Part shown: positions 1 to 8,802 of the stretch, in pieces
Numbering within the stretch: the stretch's first letter is position 1
How the letters are laid out: every line of letters begins with the position of its first letter
Origin: JAMXLO01 sp035511435
GTDB taxonomy: Bacteria > Pseudomonadota > Alphaproteobacteria > Acetobacterales > Acetobacteraceae
DNA length: 37,273 bases
NCBI GenBank assembly: GCA_035511435.1
Contig: DATKFJ010000506.1
Span: forward strand, 1-37,273
Direction of reading: 5' to 3'
Position numbers and translations under genes: made by a program
Notes under the pieces: model-generated
What the model was told of the DNA's origin: nothing
The model's input: only the letters and a program-made list of their open reading frames with translations
Databases searched by the model: none

Positions 1-1
1 C

Positions 2-322
2 GACCGTGTCGCGGTGATGTACGTCGGGCAATTGGTGGAACTGGCTCCCACCGCAGCAATCTTCAGCCGCCCGCGGCATCCCTACACGGCCGCACTGATG
101 CGCGCAGTGCCGGTACCCGATCCACGCGTTGTCGGCGACGATGGGATTCTGCCCGGCGAAGTCCCGAGCCCCGCGTCGCCGCCATCGGGCTGCTACTTCC
201 ATCCGCGCTGCACCTTTGCCGAGGAGCGGTGCCAACGTGAGACACCCGTGTTGCAGGAGGTGACGCCGGGGCATTTTGCGAGGTGTCACTTCGCGGCGGA
301 GCTGGAGCTTGGGGTCGGGTAG
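2..322 (+). CDS. Oligopeptide/dipeptide ABC transporter ATP-binding protein, C-terminal part
   Basis: This is the 3' end of a gene whose start lies left of the window. The reading frame is open from base 2. It carries the end of the ATPase core (DRVAVMYVGQLVE, the stretch after the switch region) and then the C-terminal extension typical of peptide/nickel importers (oligo_HPY family). That extension shows the signature HPYTAALM and a Cys-bearing tail (GCYFHPRC, then C-x5-C and a final RCHF). In this family the protein is the cytoplasmic motor that energises a peptide permease. The Walker motifs are outside the window, and whether it is the OppD or OppF type cannot be decided. No partner gene follows on this strand, so it is probably the last gene of its operon. 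Confidence 0.9.
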   Translation, partial: DRVAVMYVGQLVELAPTAAIFSRPRHPYTAALMRAVPVPDPRVVGDDGILPGEVPSPASPPSGCYFHPRCTFAEERCQRETPVLQEVTPGHFARCHFAAELELGVG

Positions 323-586
323 CGAACCTGCTGTCCGCCGGGCGACGCAGCACCGAAGCGGACAATCAGTTCAGCCTCCAGCGGCGGCGACGGTTCGGCA
401 GAATGCATCAGAGCACCAGCAAATCATCGGTCATCCAAGTTATTGATTCGGGTCGATAGCACCTCTCGATTCAATTTTTTCGCGAGCGACGCACCAGCCG
501 CATGTCATCGCCAACACTTTTGCCGCTCAGTAGAAATTGCGGCAGCATTCGATAGGGGCATGCAAGACGGCGAGGGTCTCATACGA

Positions 587-1216
587 ATGGCGCGCAATGA
601 GGAACATGACAGACCCATTTTAAGAGTGACGGGAGAACCCCGGCATTGGATTGAGTATGGAGTGCTCGCCTTCGTCATCGTCACAGCCATAGCGACCGCA
701 ACGGCGGCCTGGTACACCCGCAAGGAATGGCAAAGCTCCGTTGATAACGGGCACCGGCAGTTGCGAGCTTACGTGTTCCCGGATCAGGCTAATCTGATAT
801 GGCAAGGAACCGCAAAGCCAACCGTGGCCGAGATCGTGATCAAGAACAGCGGGCAGACACCGGCCTACCGTCTATCGTCAGCGACGGTAGTTCTTGTTGG
901 TGATGTTCCGCTCCAGACTGATCTCCGGGTTCCAGCGATGCCGGCGAACCGAACCGTAGTTCCGCCTGCGGGGAACTACGGGCTCTCGGTTACTATGGAG
1001 AAGCCGCTCACCGCCGATCAACTCCAGGCAATACAGAAGGGACGCCAAGCCATCTACGCCTTCGGCGAGATCGCATATGAGGACGCGTTCGGTGAATGCC
1101 GAATGACGCGCTACCGATTCTTCTATTCAGGCGGCGGCGCCGACATTGGGAGCAAGGTGGGGCTCTCCTATCTCGACGAAGGAAACACCGAAGTTCAATG
1201 CTCCAATATGAAATAA
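587..1216 (+). CDS. Hypothetical protein with one N-terminal membrane anchor
   Basis: The product is about 209 residues. One hydrophobic segment lies at about residues 24-43 (YGVLAFVIVTAIATATAAWY), followed by a soluble C-terminal domain beginning around QLRAYVF. The layout (short polar N-terminus, one helix, a 'W..v..gqrqLRAYV' junction, beta-rich domain) matches a family of uncharacterised anchored proteins common in alphaproteobacteria; I know no function for it. The frame is open from a TTG at 443, but the residues before 587 look non-native. ATG 587 has GGCGAGGG about 10 bases upstream, so I prefer it to ATG 560. The gene stands alone, with a spacer on both sides. Confidence 0.6.
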   Translation: MARNEEHDRPILRVTGEPRHWIEYGVLAFVIVTAIATATAAWYTRKEWQSSVDNGHRQLRAYVFPDQANLIWQGTAKPTVAEIVIKNSGQTPAYRLSSATVVLVGDVPLQTDLRVPAMPANRTVVPPAGNYGLSVTMEKPLTADQLQAIQKGRQAIYAFGEIAYEDAFGECRMTRYRFFYSGGGADIGSKVGLSYLDEGNTEVQCSNMK

Positions 1217-1349
1217 CGTCACATTCCCCGCGCACCAATTGGAAGTGGCGCGACGCGCTGACCGTGAACTTATCACGGTTCTCCACCAGATGAGCGGCGG
1301 CAATGAGGCAATCACCGTACGTGCGGCGTTGCCGGAATGGCGGCTGTAG

Positions 1350-2729
1350 CTAGCCGAACGTGAACCTCGAGAAGATCGTCTCCATCCGGCTGAACGCCTT
1401 ATCCACCGCCGCCGTTGGCGTTAAGCCGTTCTTGATGACGTCGGCATGCGCCTGGCCCCAGAGCTGCTCGGCGTTGACCTGTCCCCATGCCGGATTGAAG
1501 CCAGTGTAGGCCGGAACTGTTGGCCCCAGCACTGACTCCTTCACAAAGGGCGGCCGATGCGGATCGCTTGGATCGAGCCACCACGGATCGTCCTTCACAA
1601 TCGCAGGAATCGACGGTACGGCGCGACCCAGCCCACCTTTGAGGTTCGCGTTCAGCACGTCCCGCCGCAGGAAGAATCGTGCGAAATCCTTGGCGACTTC
1701 TAGGTTCTTTGCGCCCTTTGGGATGAAAAGGCCGCCGGCGCCAACCTGGGCAGGCATTGGCGTCCCGTCATTCGCTAACGGCAGACCCACCGTCACCACC
1801 TGCTCGAGATACGCTTTCGTGTCCTTGATCATTGCGAGTTCGGTGGAAATGGAGCCATCGAAATCCATCACGATCAGCTTCTCGTGGAACGCGTTGTTGT
1901 CGTCGGCGTCGTTCCAGCTCAGCGCCTCGGGCGGCACGTAGCCGTCTTTGTAGGAATTCGTCAGCCAGGTGACCGACCTGATCGCCGCCTCGCGCACTTT
2001 CGGATCTGCGGTGTGCAGCTTGCCATCCTCTGTGACGATGCCCGCGCCACCGTTGGCGAACATGAAATGCGCCATCAGTCCATTGCCGTCGTTCGGTCCA
2101 ACTGTGGTGATCTGCGGTCCCATGGCGTAGATCTTGCGCATCCCCTTGGCGCGGAGCACAGCCTGCATCGGTTTGAAGAAGTCCCAGTATGCATCCCAGG
2201 TCTTCGGCGCATCCGACAGCTTGAACCCGGCCTTCTCGACCAGAGTCCCCCAGATGTGGAACGGCTCGGCACCCTGACTCAGTGGGACCATGTAGTAGCC
2301 GCGCCGCTTCGTGACGTTGTTGTAGTAGCTGGAAGACAGCAGCGCGGTGCTGCTAAGCTCAGACTTGTGTGCCTCCACGATGTCGCTCACGTCAACCAGC
2401 TTATCGTTCCATGCGTTTTGCGGCAGGATCGTCGAGGGTGCGATATGGAAAATGAGATCGGGCACCTCACCGCTGGTCAGGGCGGAGATCACCTTCTGGT
2501 TCAGCGCCATGAACGGCAGGATGCTGAGGTCGATCTTGTTGCCGCTGGACTTCTCATAGTCGGTGGCTGTCGCGCGGAAGGCTGCATCCTCTTCTGGCAC
2601 GAAGCCTTGGTCCCGCCAGACGATGGCGGTCATGGCTTCGGCGCTGGCGATATGTGCTCGCGAAAGCACCCCTGCTGCCATCAAGCCCATGGATGCACGA
2701 ATCACTGAACGCCGGCTCATGCTTTCCAC
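1350..2729 (-). CDS. Extracellular solute-binding protein, family 1 (sugar ABC type)
   Basis: The product is 459 residues, the normal length for MalE-like binding proteins. It starts with a twin-arginine-like leader (SRRSVIRASMGLMAAGVLS) and a probable cleavage site near SAEA, so it is probably exported folded to the periplasm. The body has the family's traits: an N-terminal lobe with a hinge region, 'FANGGAGIVTEDGK', and a late 'ARFFLRRDVLNANL' segment. GTG at 2729 is the better start: GGAGGAG sits 7 bases upstream of it, too far from the ATG at 2720. No permease or ATPase gene for it lies in the window, so it is an orphan here or its partners lie elsewhere. The substrate is unknown; a carbohydrate or polyol is the family norm. 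Confidence 0.85.
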   Translation of the reverse strand: MESMSRRSVIRASMGLMAAGVLSRAHIASAEAMTAIVWRDQGFVPEEDAAFRATATDYEKSSGNKIDLSILPFMALNQKVISALTSGEVPDLIFHIAPSTILPQNAWNDKLVDVSDIVEAHKSELSSTALLSSSYYNNVTKRRGYYMVPLSQGAEPFHIWGTLVEKAGFKLSDAPKTWDAYWDFFKPMQAVLRAKGMRKIYAMGPQITTVGPNDGNGLMAHFMFANGGAGIVTEDGKLHTADPKVREAAIRSVTWLTNSYKDGYVPPEALSWNDADDNNAFHEKLIVMDFDGSISTELAMIKDTKAYLEQVVTVGLPLANDGTPMPAQVGAGGLFIPKGAKNLEVAKDFARFFLRRDVLNANLKGGLGRAVPSIPAIVKDDPWWLDPSDPHRPPFVKESVLGPTVPAYTGFNPAWGQVNAEQLWGQAHADVIKNGLTPTAAVDKAFSRMETIFSRFTFG

Positions 2730-2896
2730 GGCCGTTCTCCTCCCTGACTGAAGACCGGTCGCTCAGCCGCCGGTGCTTTTAATGACTTCAAGTTGACCTT
2801 ATGACCGACTGCGCATGTCCGTCAAAACATCCGAGGCTGCATCAGCGCAAGAACTCGTGAAGGTGCGGTGCAACCAGAGTGGCGGACGTCCTGTAC

Positions 2897-2973
2897 AAAA
2901 AAGCTCCTGACGTCGGCGGTTGCTGCTCTTGGAGACTGATCGTGTCGTTGTCGCTTCAGGCGGGAGCTTTTTT
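2897..2973. repeat. Long-range 11-bp inverted repeat interleaved with a second repeat
   Basis: AAAAAAGCTCC at 2897-2907 is perfectly complementary to GGAGCTTTTTT at 2963-2973, with about 55 bases between them. A second perfect pair, CGTCGGC at 2911-2917 and GCCGACG at 2975-2981, is interleaved with it (order A, B, A', B'). The two stems cannot nest; they could form alternative structures or a pseudoknot. This lies in the 390-base spacer upstream of the solute-binding protein gene, where I see no credible protein-coding gene. Confidence 0.6.
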
Positions 2974-2974
2974 T
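2953..2974 (+). terminator. Candidate intrinsic terminator
   Basis: GCTTC, loop AGGCG, GGAGC (one G-U pair), then seven T. This is a minimal Rho-independent terminator reading rightwards. No annotated gene on the plus strand ends just before it. It would therefore end an unannotated small RNA begun between about 2760 and 2900, or serve with the longer inverted repeat as an attenuator-like structure. Confidence 0.45.
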
Positions 2975-3099
2975 GCCGACGGCCCAACCGGCCAGAACGA
3001 CGCGATCAGTGGCATCGCGAAGCGCGGCGGCAACGCGTTCCAGGACAGACGCGGCTATCGGGCGACTTTGCAAAGGTGGTCCGTTGGCGGTTCACGCGA

Positions 3100-3264
3100 C
3101 TACTCTTCCGATTTGGGATCGTAGCTCAACAGTTCCGGTCGGTATTCGAAGTGCATCGTGTCGAAATGCATCGTGTCGAAATGCGCCCATCTTCCGCCCC
3201 AGATGAAGCCGTGCCGTTCGAAGCCCGCCACTATTTCCGGTGGTATGCGGTAGATATTGGCCTC
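3100..3264 (-). pseudogene. M15-type D-Ala-D-Ala peptidase, C-terminal fragment
   Basis: About 54 codons at the end of an open frame give a clear C-terminal segment of an M15C/VanY-like peptidoglycan peptidase: IPPEIVAGFERHGFIWGG, then W...FDTMHFE and YRPELL. In the family the MHFE motif holds the last zinc-ligand histidine. The upstream two thirds of the enzyme, with the other zinc ligands, is not recognisable in any frame up to 3780, so this is a remnant. Five residues of the zinc-binding motif (FDTMH) are duplicated in tandem by a 15-bp repeat, which would also harm an intact enzyme. The 3265-3785 stretch holds nothing else I can recognise except the aapJ ribosome-binding site. Confidence 0.7.
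3152..3181. repeat. Exact 15-bp tandem duplication
   Basis: The unit tgcatcgtgtcgaaa occurs twice head to tail (3152-3166, 3167-3181). It duplicates the codons for FDTMH inside the M15 peptidase remnant. Confidence 0.95.
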
Positions 3265-3785
3265 GCGACCGGCGGTGTGGCTCGGCCCCAGCCGGCATCG
3301 ACAAAATAGGCTTGGTCCGTACAGCCCTGCGCGGATCAAACGGCTCGACCGCAAGCTCAACAGCTTACCCAGGTATTGCACGAGGACGCGCTTACCGCGG
3401 CCCGCTCGCAAATGGCCGCTCTCGGCGCAACCTCGCCCGGCGCGCGTGTCGGGAACGGCCGATAACCACCCGGAACGGCCAATATCAGCGTCGTCGTTGT
3501 ATGGGAACGTTCGACCTGGTCCGGACATTGCTCGACGCCAGTCCGGGCGGTTCAGATTGTAGGGAGCTGACATTCTTCGCTGGCCCGATATTGGCAGGCA
3601 CGGTCTGACAACGGGTCGTTCGGATAGATACACCTGCAGATGTGCCTACCGCGCCGGTCGTGCTGGTGAATTTGGCTATGCTGTGACAGGCTACCCCCGA
3701 CCCGTCCGCCGAAAGTGCATTTCCGACACGACACATCGGGAGCTGCGCAGCGGGGGCGCGGAAACGGGATACAGGAGGGGAAATC

Positions 3786-4835
3786 ATGTTACGGATACGT
3801 GTTGGCTTGGCCGCGTGCGGCCTCGCCCTTGCCGTCGTGCTCGCGAGTGTCGGCATCGCCCGTGCCCAGAATGAGCTGAAGAGCCCCACCATGGATGCGA
3901 TCAAGAAACGTGGTGAGCTCATATGCGGCATCGACACCGGTATTCCTGGCTATGCTTTCCAGGATTCGAAGGGTGAATGGCAGGGGCTGGATGTCGCCTA
4001 TTGCCGCGCCATCGCCGATGCACTGCTCGGCTCACCGAGCAAGGTGAAGTACATCGGCCTGACATCCAAGGTGCGGTTCTCGGTCCTGGCATCGGGCGAG
4101 ATCGACGTGCTGATCCGTGACTCCGAGCTTACCTTCGTGCGCAACACGCAGCTCGACCTCGATGAGCCGACGTTCAACTTCTACACCGCACAGACCTTCA
4201 TGGTGCGCAAGAGCCTTAACGTCGCGCACGCCAAGGATCTGAACGGCGCAACGATTTGCCTGCTGACCGGAACCACGCTGGAGACCAACATCGCCGACTA
4301 CAACCGGGCCAACAACATCAAGATCAATACGCTACTGTTCGACAAGCCGGAGGAGGCTTTCGCCGCCGCTGACGCTGGACGCTGCGACGGCTACACGGAC
4401 GACGGCGGATCTGTCGCCGCGGCGCGCTCCACCATGAAGAAGCCGGACGACTGGATGTTCATTCCCGAGACGATAGGCGGGCTGCAGCCGCTCGGCCCAT
4501 TCACGCGGCTGGGCGACCAGGGTTGGTCGCGGCTGGTGAAGTGGGTGCAGAACGCCATGATCGAAGGCGAGTTGCTTGGTATCACCAAGGCCAATGTCGA
4601 TCAGATCAAGCAATCGACCAAGGATCCGGAGGCGCGGCGCTATCTGGGTCTGGAAGGCGACTTCGGCAAGTTGCTGGGCGTCGACAACGATTGGTCCTAC
4701 CGCATCGCCAAGGATATCGGCAACTACGGCGAAGTGTACGATGCCTATTTCGGCGAAAAGGGACTGGGATTGCCGCGCGGCATGAACAACGTGTACTCCA
4801 AGGGCGGTCTGTTCGTTACCGCTAGCTGGCACTGA
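3786..4835 (+). CDS. aapJ: General L-amino-acid ABC transporter, periplasmic binding protein
   Basis: The product is 349 residues with a Sec signal peptide ending near ARA-Q (residue 27). The mature part begins with the family hallmark 'TMDAIKKRGELICGIDTG' and continues 'GLDVAYCRAIADALLG', matching AapJ/BztA of the polar amino-acid importer family (SBP_bac_3 fold). It captures amino acids in the periplasm for the permeases encoded next. AGGAGG at 3773-3778 precedes ATG 3786 with ideal spacing. It is the first gene of a three-gene operon, with 9 bases before the next start. General amino-acid specificity is taken from the AapJ family; a narrower range is possible. Confidence 0.88.
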   Translation: MLRIRVGLAACGLALAVVLASVGIARAQNELKSPTMDAIKKRGELICGIDTGIPGYAFQDSKGEWQGLDVAYCRAIADALLGSPSKVKYIGLTSKVRFSVLASGEIDVLIRDSELTFVRNTQLDLDEPTFNFYTAQTFMVRKSLNVAHAKDLNGATICLLTGTTLETNIADYNRANNIKINTLLFDKPEEAFAAADAGRCDGYTDDGGSVAAARSTMKKPDDWMFIPETIGGLQPLGPFTRLGDQGWSRLVKWVQNAMIEGELLGITKANVDQIKQSTKDPEARRYLGLEGDFGKLLGVDNDWSYRIAKDIGNYGEVYDAYFGEKGLGLPRGMNNVYSKGGLFVTASWH

Positions 4836-4844
4836 TCCGCCGAC

Positions 4845-5960
4845 GTGGTCAGGCGACCGTCACCGCGCGCGCGGGCCGCGCAATGGCTGCTGCTCGCTGC
4901 AGTGGTGGCGGTCGCCTGGCTCCTCGGTTCAATAGCCGCCGAGACCTCGGGGCGGCGGCACGCTACCCTGGGCTTCGGTTATCTCGCCGATCCGACGAAC
5001 TTTGACATTCCGTTTCGCCTGATTCCCTGGGCCGTCGGCGACACCTACGCACGCGCCCTGCTGGTGTGCGTGCTGAACACGCTGCTCGCCGCGGCGATCA
5101 GTATCGTCGTAGCCACGCTGCTCGGTCTGCTCGTCGGTATCATGCGGCTGTCGACCAACTGGCTGGTACGCAACATCGCGCTCGGTTACATCGAGCTGGT
5201 ACGCAACACGCCCCAACTTGTGCAGATCATCTTCTGGTATGTGGCGGTACTGCAGACCCTGCCGGGTCCGCGGCAAAGCATCCTTCTGCCCGCAGGAGTG
5301 CTGCTGAACGTCCGCGGCCTGTATTTGCCGAGTATTGTCGCCGACAATCGCGCGGCAATGCTATGGCCTCCGGCGCTCGCTCTGTTGCTTGTGATGCCGT
5401 TCGTCTGGCGCGTGCCATGGCGCGGCTTCCCGATCGGGGCGAAATCGTTGCTACTGATACCGGTGGCGATCATGCTGTTCCTCGCGGGCATCGATCACAC
5501 CGATCTGCCCGCGTTGCGCGGCTTCAATATCGCCGGCGGCGTCCAGGTGGTGCCGGAACTGGTGGCGCTGTGCGCAGGCCTCTCGATCTATAGCGCTGCC
5601 TTCATCGCGGAGATCGTGCGCGCCGCTATCCTGTCGGTGCAAAAGGGCCAGCGCGAAGCCGCACTGAGCCTCGGGCTGCGGCCGCGTCAGGTGCTGTCGA
5701 AGATCATCCTGCCGCAGGCGTTGCGCGTAATGGTGCCCCCGATCACCAGCCAGTACCTCAACATCATCAAGTCCAGCTCACTCGGCGCGGCGGTGGCATA
5801 TCCCGAGCTGTATGAGATATTTGCCGGCACGGCGATGATGCAGTCGAACCGCGAAATCGAATCGATCATCCTCCTGATGGGTGTGTTCCTTTCCATCAAT
5901 CTCATCGTCTCGGCGTTCATGAACTGGTACAACCGTCGCGTCGCATTGGTGGTACGATGA
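4845..5960 (+). CDS. aapQ: General L-amino-acid ABC transporter permease, AapQ/BztB type
   Basis: The product is 371 residues with several membrane helices. It is longer than ordinary HisM-type permeases because AapQ proteins carry an insertion between helices, here about residues 130-215. The N-terminal transport motif 'ELVRNTPQLVQIIFWY' and the EAA loop 'EAALSLGLRPRQVLSKIILPQALR', which docks onto the ATPase, are both intact. The start is a GTG with no strong ribosome-binding site, 9 bases after aapJ, so translational coupling is likely. It should form the inner-membrane channel as a heterodimer with the next gene product. Its stop overlaps the aapM start (ATGA). Confidence 0.9.
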   Translation: MVRRPSPRARAAQWLLLAAVVAVAWLLGSIAAETSGRRHATLGFGYLADPTNFDIPFRLIPWAVGDTYARALLVCVLNTLLAAAISIVVATLLGLLVGIMRLSTNWLVRNIALGYIELVRNTPQLVQIIFWYVAVLQTLPGPRQSILLPAGVLLNVRGLYLPSIVADNRAAMLWPPALALLLVMPFVWRVPWRGFPIGAKSLLLIPVAIMLFLAGIDHTDLPALRGFNIAGGVQVVPELVALCAGLSIYSAAFIAEIVRAAILSVQKGQREAALSLGLRPRQVLSKIILPQALRVMVPPITSQYLNIIKSSSLGAAVAYPELYEIFAGTAMMQSNREIESIILLMGVFLSINLIVSAFMNWYNRRVALVVR

Positions 5961-7054
5961 GCGACGCCGTCGCCGGACAGCGCTTGCCCACGCGGGGCGA
6001 CCTGATGACACCGCGCGCTGTCGACTGGGTGCGGCGGAACCTGTTCAGCTCGATCTTCAACAGTATCCTGACCATCGTTGTCATGGCGCTGGCGGCCCTC
6101 ATTGTGCCGCCGCTGTTCCGTTGGGCGGTGACGCATGCGACGATCTCAGGGACGACCCGGGCGGCGTGTACTGGCGACGGCGCCTGCTGGACTTTCATCC
6201 GTATGCGCTTCCCGCGTTTCTTCTATGGAAATTATCCGACCGATCAGTATTGGCGCGCTGATGTTGCCTTTGCCCTCCTGGTGGCGCTCTGCGCGCCTGT
6301 GCTGCGCGACGGAACAAGACATCGCTGGATGTGGGTGTTGCTGCTGCTCGTCGTGTTTCCTGCACTCGCGGCGGTGTTGTTGTGGGGCGGAGTGTTCGGG
6401 CTCTCCTACGTCGACACCTCGCTGTGGGGCGGCCTGATGCTCGATATCATTGCATCATTCGTCACCGTGGCGGGATCCTTGCCACTCGGGATCCTGCTGG
6501 CGTTCGGTCGGCGCTCGCAGTTGCCGGTGGTCCGGATGCTATCAGTCGGCTACATCGAGTTGTGGCGCGGAGTGCCGCTGTTGACCGTGCTGTTCATGTC
6601 AGCGGTAGTACTACCCCTGTTCCTTCCCGCAGGGGTTTCGGCTGATCGGCTGCTGCGCGCCATGGCTGCGCTGGTGCTGTTCAATGCCGCCTACATGGCA
6701 GAGGTGGTGCGCGGCGGCCTGCAAGGCGTGCCGTCTGGCCAGGAGGAAGCCGCCGATTCACTGGGGCTGCGTTGGTGGCACGTACAGGCGTTTGTCGTGT
6801 TGCCGCAGGCGTTGCGCATCGTCGTGCCGGGTATCATCAACACCGTCGTCGACCTGTTCAAGGACATCACGCTGGTGACGATCATCGGCCTGTTCGATCT
6901 GCTGGGTACCGTCGAGCAGGCGCTGAAGGATCCGGCATGGCTCGGCTTCGCGACCGAGGGCTATGTGTTTTCCGCCATGGTGTTCTTCGTCTGCTGCTCC
7001 GCGTTGTCCGCTTACGGCCGTAGCATGGAACGCCGGCTTGCAAAGGGCCAATAA
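5957..7054 (+). CDS. aapM: General L-amino-acid ABC transporter permease, AapM/BztC type
   Basis: The product is 365 residues and is the second channel subunit of the Aap importer. The N-terminal region (WVRRNLFSSIFNSILTIV) and the large periplasmic insertion are typical of AapM/BztC. The channel motif 'GYIELWRGVPLLTVLF' and the EAA loop 'EAADSLGLRWWHVQAF' are present. The ATG overlaps the end of aapQ by 4 bases. The expected fourth gene, the AapP ATPase, does not follow: 292 bases of spacer without a recognisable gene lead to genes on the other strand. The transporter must borrow an ATPase encoded elsewhere, or the operon has lost its last gene. Confidence 0.9.
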   Translation: MSDAVAGQRLPTRGDLMTPRAVDWVRRNLFSSIFNSILTIVVMALAALIVPPLFRWAVTHATISGTTRAACTGDGACWTFIRMRFPRFFYGNYPTDQYWRADVAFALLVALCAPVLRDGTRHRWMWVLLLLVVFPALAAVLLWGGVFGLSYVDTSLWGGLMLDIIASFVTVAGSLPLGILLAFGRRSQLPVVRMLSVGYIELWRGVPLLTVLFMSAVVLPLFLPAGVSADRLLRAMAALVLFNAAYMAEVVRGGLQGVPSGQEEAADSLGLRWWHVQAFVVLPQALRIVVPGIINTVVDLFKDITLVTIIGLFDLLGTVEQALKDPAWLGFATEGYVFSAMVFFVCCSALSAYGRSMERRLAKGQ

Positions 7055-7346
7055 CCGGGAATCCGCTACGGATCAGCAGCGACCAACTCCCCCGGTACTG
7101 GCGAGTGGTCTCCCCTGGCGCAACACAACCGTTGGCACATCAGTCCTGAAGGACCGGAATCCGCCCGCAGCAGATATCTGAGCAGCAGCCGCCCAACCTG
7201 GCCAAATGCCCGCACTCGAGGCCGCGACGAGACGCTCTGGAACAACCGCCTTGGGCGCGTTCTGGCCATTTCCGACACACCCGGGTGTAGCAACGGCGGG
7301 CCGATCCGCGCCCACCGCCGCTCCCGGTACTCGCCGTCCGACTGTG

Positions 7347-7571
7347 CTATGGGAACAACTGCTCCCCGGTCTCCGCATCCTCCACGAAGATGGCGCTGAC
7401 CGGACAGTTCTCTGCCGCCTCCAAGATCTTCGCCTCGCTGTCGCCAGCCGGGTCGATCGCCTCCGATTGGCGGTTCTCGTTCAACCGGAACACCCTGGGC
7501 GCGATCGACTCGCACATCGCGTTCCCGACGCATGCGTTCGGGTCCACCCAAACCTTCAGCTTCCGAGCCAC
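7347..7571 (-). CDS. Small ferredoxin partner of P450 (3Fe-4S type)
   Basis: The product is 74 residues. It has three cluster cysteines, C14, C20 and C56 (the last in CPVSAI). The position that is the fourth cysteine in 4Fe-4S ferredoxins is Asn17 (C-V-G-N-A-M-C), so a [3Fe-4S] cluster is expected, as in many P450-linked ferredoxins. It passes single electrons to the P450 encoded 10 bases upstream, from a reductase not in the window. The start is ATG, and the two genes form a clear operon. The C-terminus is acidic, as usual for this family. Confidence 0.9.
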   Translation of the reverse strand: MARKLKVWVDPNACVGNAMCESIAPRVFRLNENRQSEAIDPAGDSEAKILEAAENCPVSAIFVEDAETGEQLFP

Positions 7572-7581
7572 AACTGTTCTC

Positions 7582-8802
7582 CTAATGCCAAGTGGCAGGC
7601 AGTGACTTCAGCGACCGGAAGGTGATACTCGGCTGGTACTCTAGCTCCTCGGTCTCCGCCCGCAGGTTGGGGAACCGCTCGGCCAGCGCCCTGAACACCT
7701 CCTGGCCCTCGACGCGCGCCAGCGTCGCCCCCAGGCAGTGATGCGTGCCCGACCCAAATGCCACGTGCTGGTTGGGATGGCGGGAGATGTCGAACGTATC
7801 GGCATTGGGGAACGCCTCGGGATCGCGGTTCGCCGACGAGATGAACCAGCGTACCCGATCGTCCTTGCGCAGCACCTTGCCGCGCATCTCCACGTCCTCC
7901 GTCGCAATACGCTGGATCGAGATCACCGGCGAATCGTAGCGCAGGCATTCCTCGGTCGCCTGCTTCGCCCGCCCAGCAGGATCCTGCTTCAACAACTCCC
8001 ACTGATCGGGATGCCGGGTAAGCGCCAGGGTGCCGTTGCACAGCAGGTTGATCGTCGTCTCATGTCCCGCCAGCAGCAGCAGCGAGGTGTTGACCAGCAC
8101 CTGATGGCGGGTGAACACGCCCTGCTTCTCGCCGCGCGCCAGCACCGAGATGAAGTCGTCGCCGGGATCGACGATGCGCTTGTCGATGAGCGGCGAGACG
8201 TATTCGATCATCCCGCGCATGCCTTCGGTGAGCGGCTTCATCCGGTCGTAATCGCCGCGACCGATATACAGCAGCTTCTCGGCGAGCTGGCGGATGTAGA
8301 GCCGATCTTCCTTCGGCACGCCCATCATCTCGGCGATCACCAGCACCGGCAACGGCGTCGCCAGGTCGCGCATCACGTCCATCTCGCCCTTTGCTTCCGC
8401 CGCGTCCAGCAGTTCCTTCACAGCGTCGCGGACGAACGGGCGCCACGCCTCCATCGACTTCGGCGTGAAATAGCCATGCATCACCCGGCGCATCTCCAGA
8501 TGCGCCGGACGGTCATGCTGGATGAACTGGTCGCCCTGGTAGTTCTTCACGTACTCGTACAGTCCAAGGTCCGACTCATCGATCGCCGGATAGGCCGGCC
8601 GCGGATCGTTCCTGAACACCGCCGACGAGAACAGCTCGTGATGTCGCGTCAGCCACACCAGATCATCGTGGCGCGTGATGAGCCACAGCGCATAGGTCTC
8701 GTTCCAGTGCACCGGGTCCTCGCCGCGCAGCCGGCCGTAGAAAGCGTACGGATTGGCGATCACGTCCGGGCTGAACAGATTGTCTTGAACTGTGGTCAAC
8801 AT
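7582..8802 (-). CDS. Cytochrome P450 monooxygenase
   Basis: The product is 406 residues, the normal length for a soluble bacterial P450. The oxygen-binding I-helix motif is AGHETT (residues 245-250), the K-helix ExxR is E285-R288, and the haem loop is FGSGTHHCLG with the thiolate ligand at C356. There is no membrane anchor, so it is cytosolic. AGGAGG lies 7 bases before ATG 8802. With the adjacent ferredoxin it forms a class I electron chain that lacks only a ferredoxin reductase. The substrate cannot be read from sequence; no biosynthetic cluster surrounds it, so a catabolic or scavenging hydroxylation is as likely as secondary metabolism. Confidence 0.95.
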   Translation of the reverse strand: MLTTVQDNLFSPDVIANPYAFYGRLRGEDPVHWNETYALWLITRHDDLVWLTRHHELFSSAVFRNDPRPAYPAIDESDLGLYEYVKNYQGDQFIQHDRPAHLEMRRVMHGYFTPKSMEAWRPFVRDAVKELLDAAEAKGEMDVMRDLATPLPVLVIAEMMGVPKEDRLYIRQLAEKLLYIGRGDYDRMKPLTEGMRGMIEYVSPLIDKRIVDPGDDFISVLARGEKQGVFTRHQVLVNTSLLLLAGHETTINLLCNGTLALTRHPDQWELLKQDPAGRAKQATEECLRYDSPVISIQRIATEDVEMRGKVLRKDDRVRWFISSANRDPEAFPNADTFDISRHPNQHVAFGSGTHHCLGATLARVEGQEVFRALAERFPNLRAETEELEYQPSITFRSLKSLPATWH

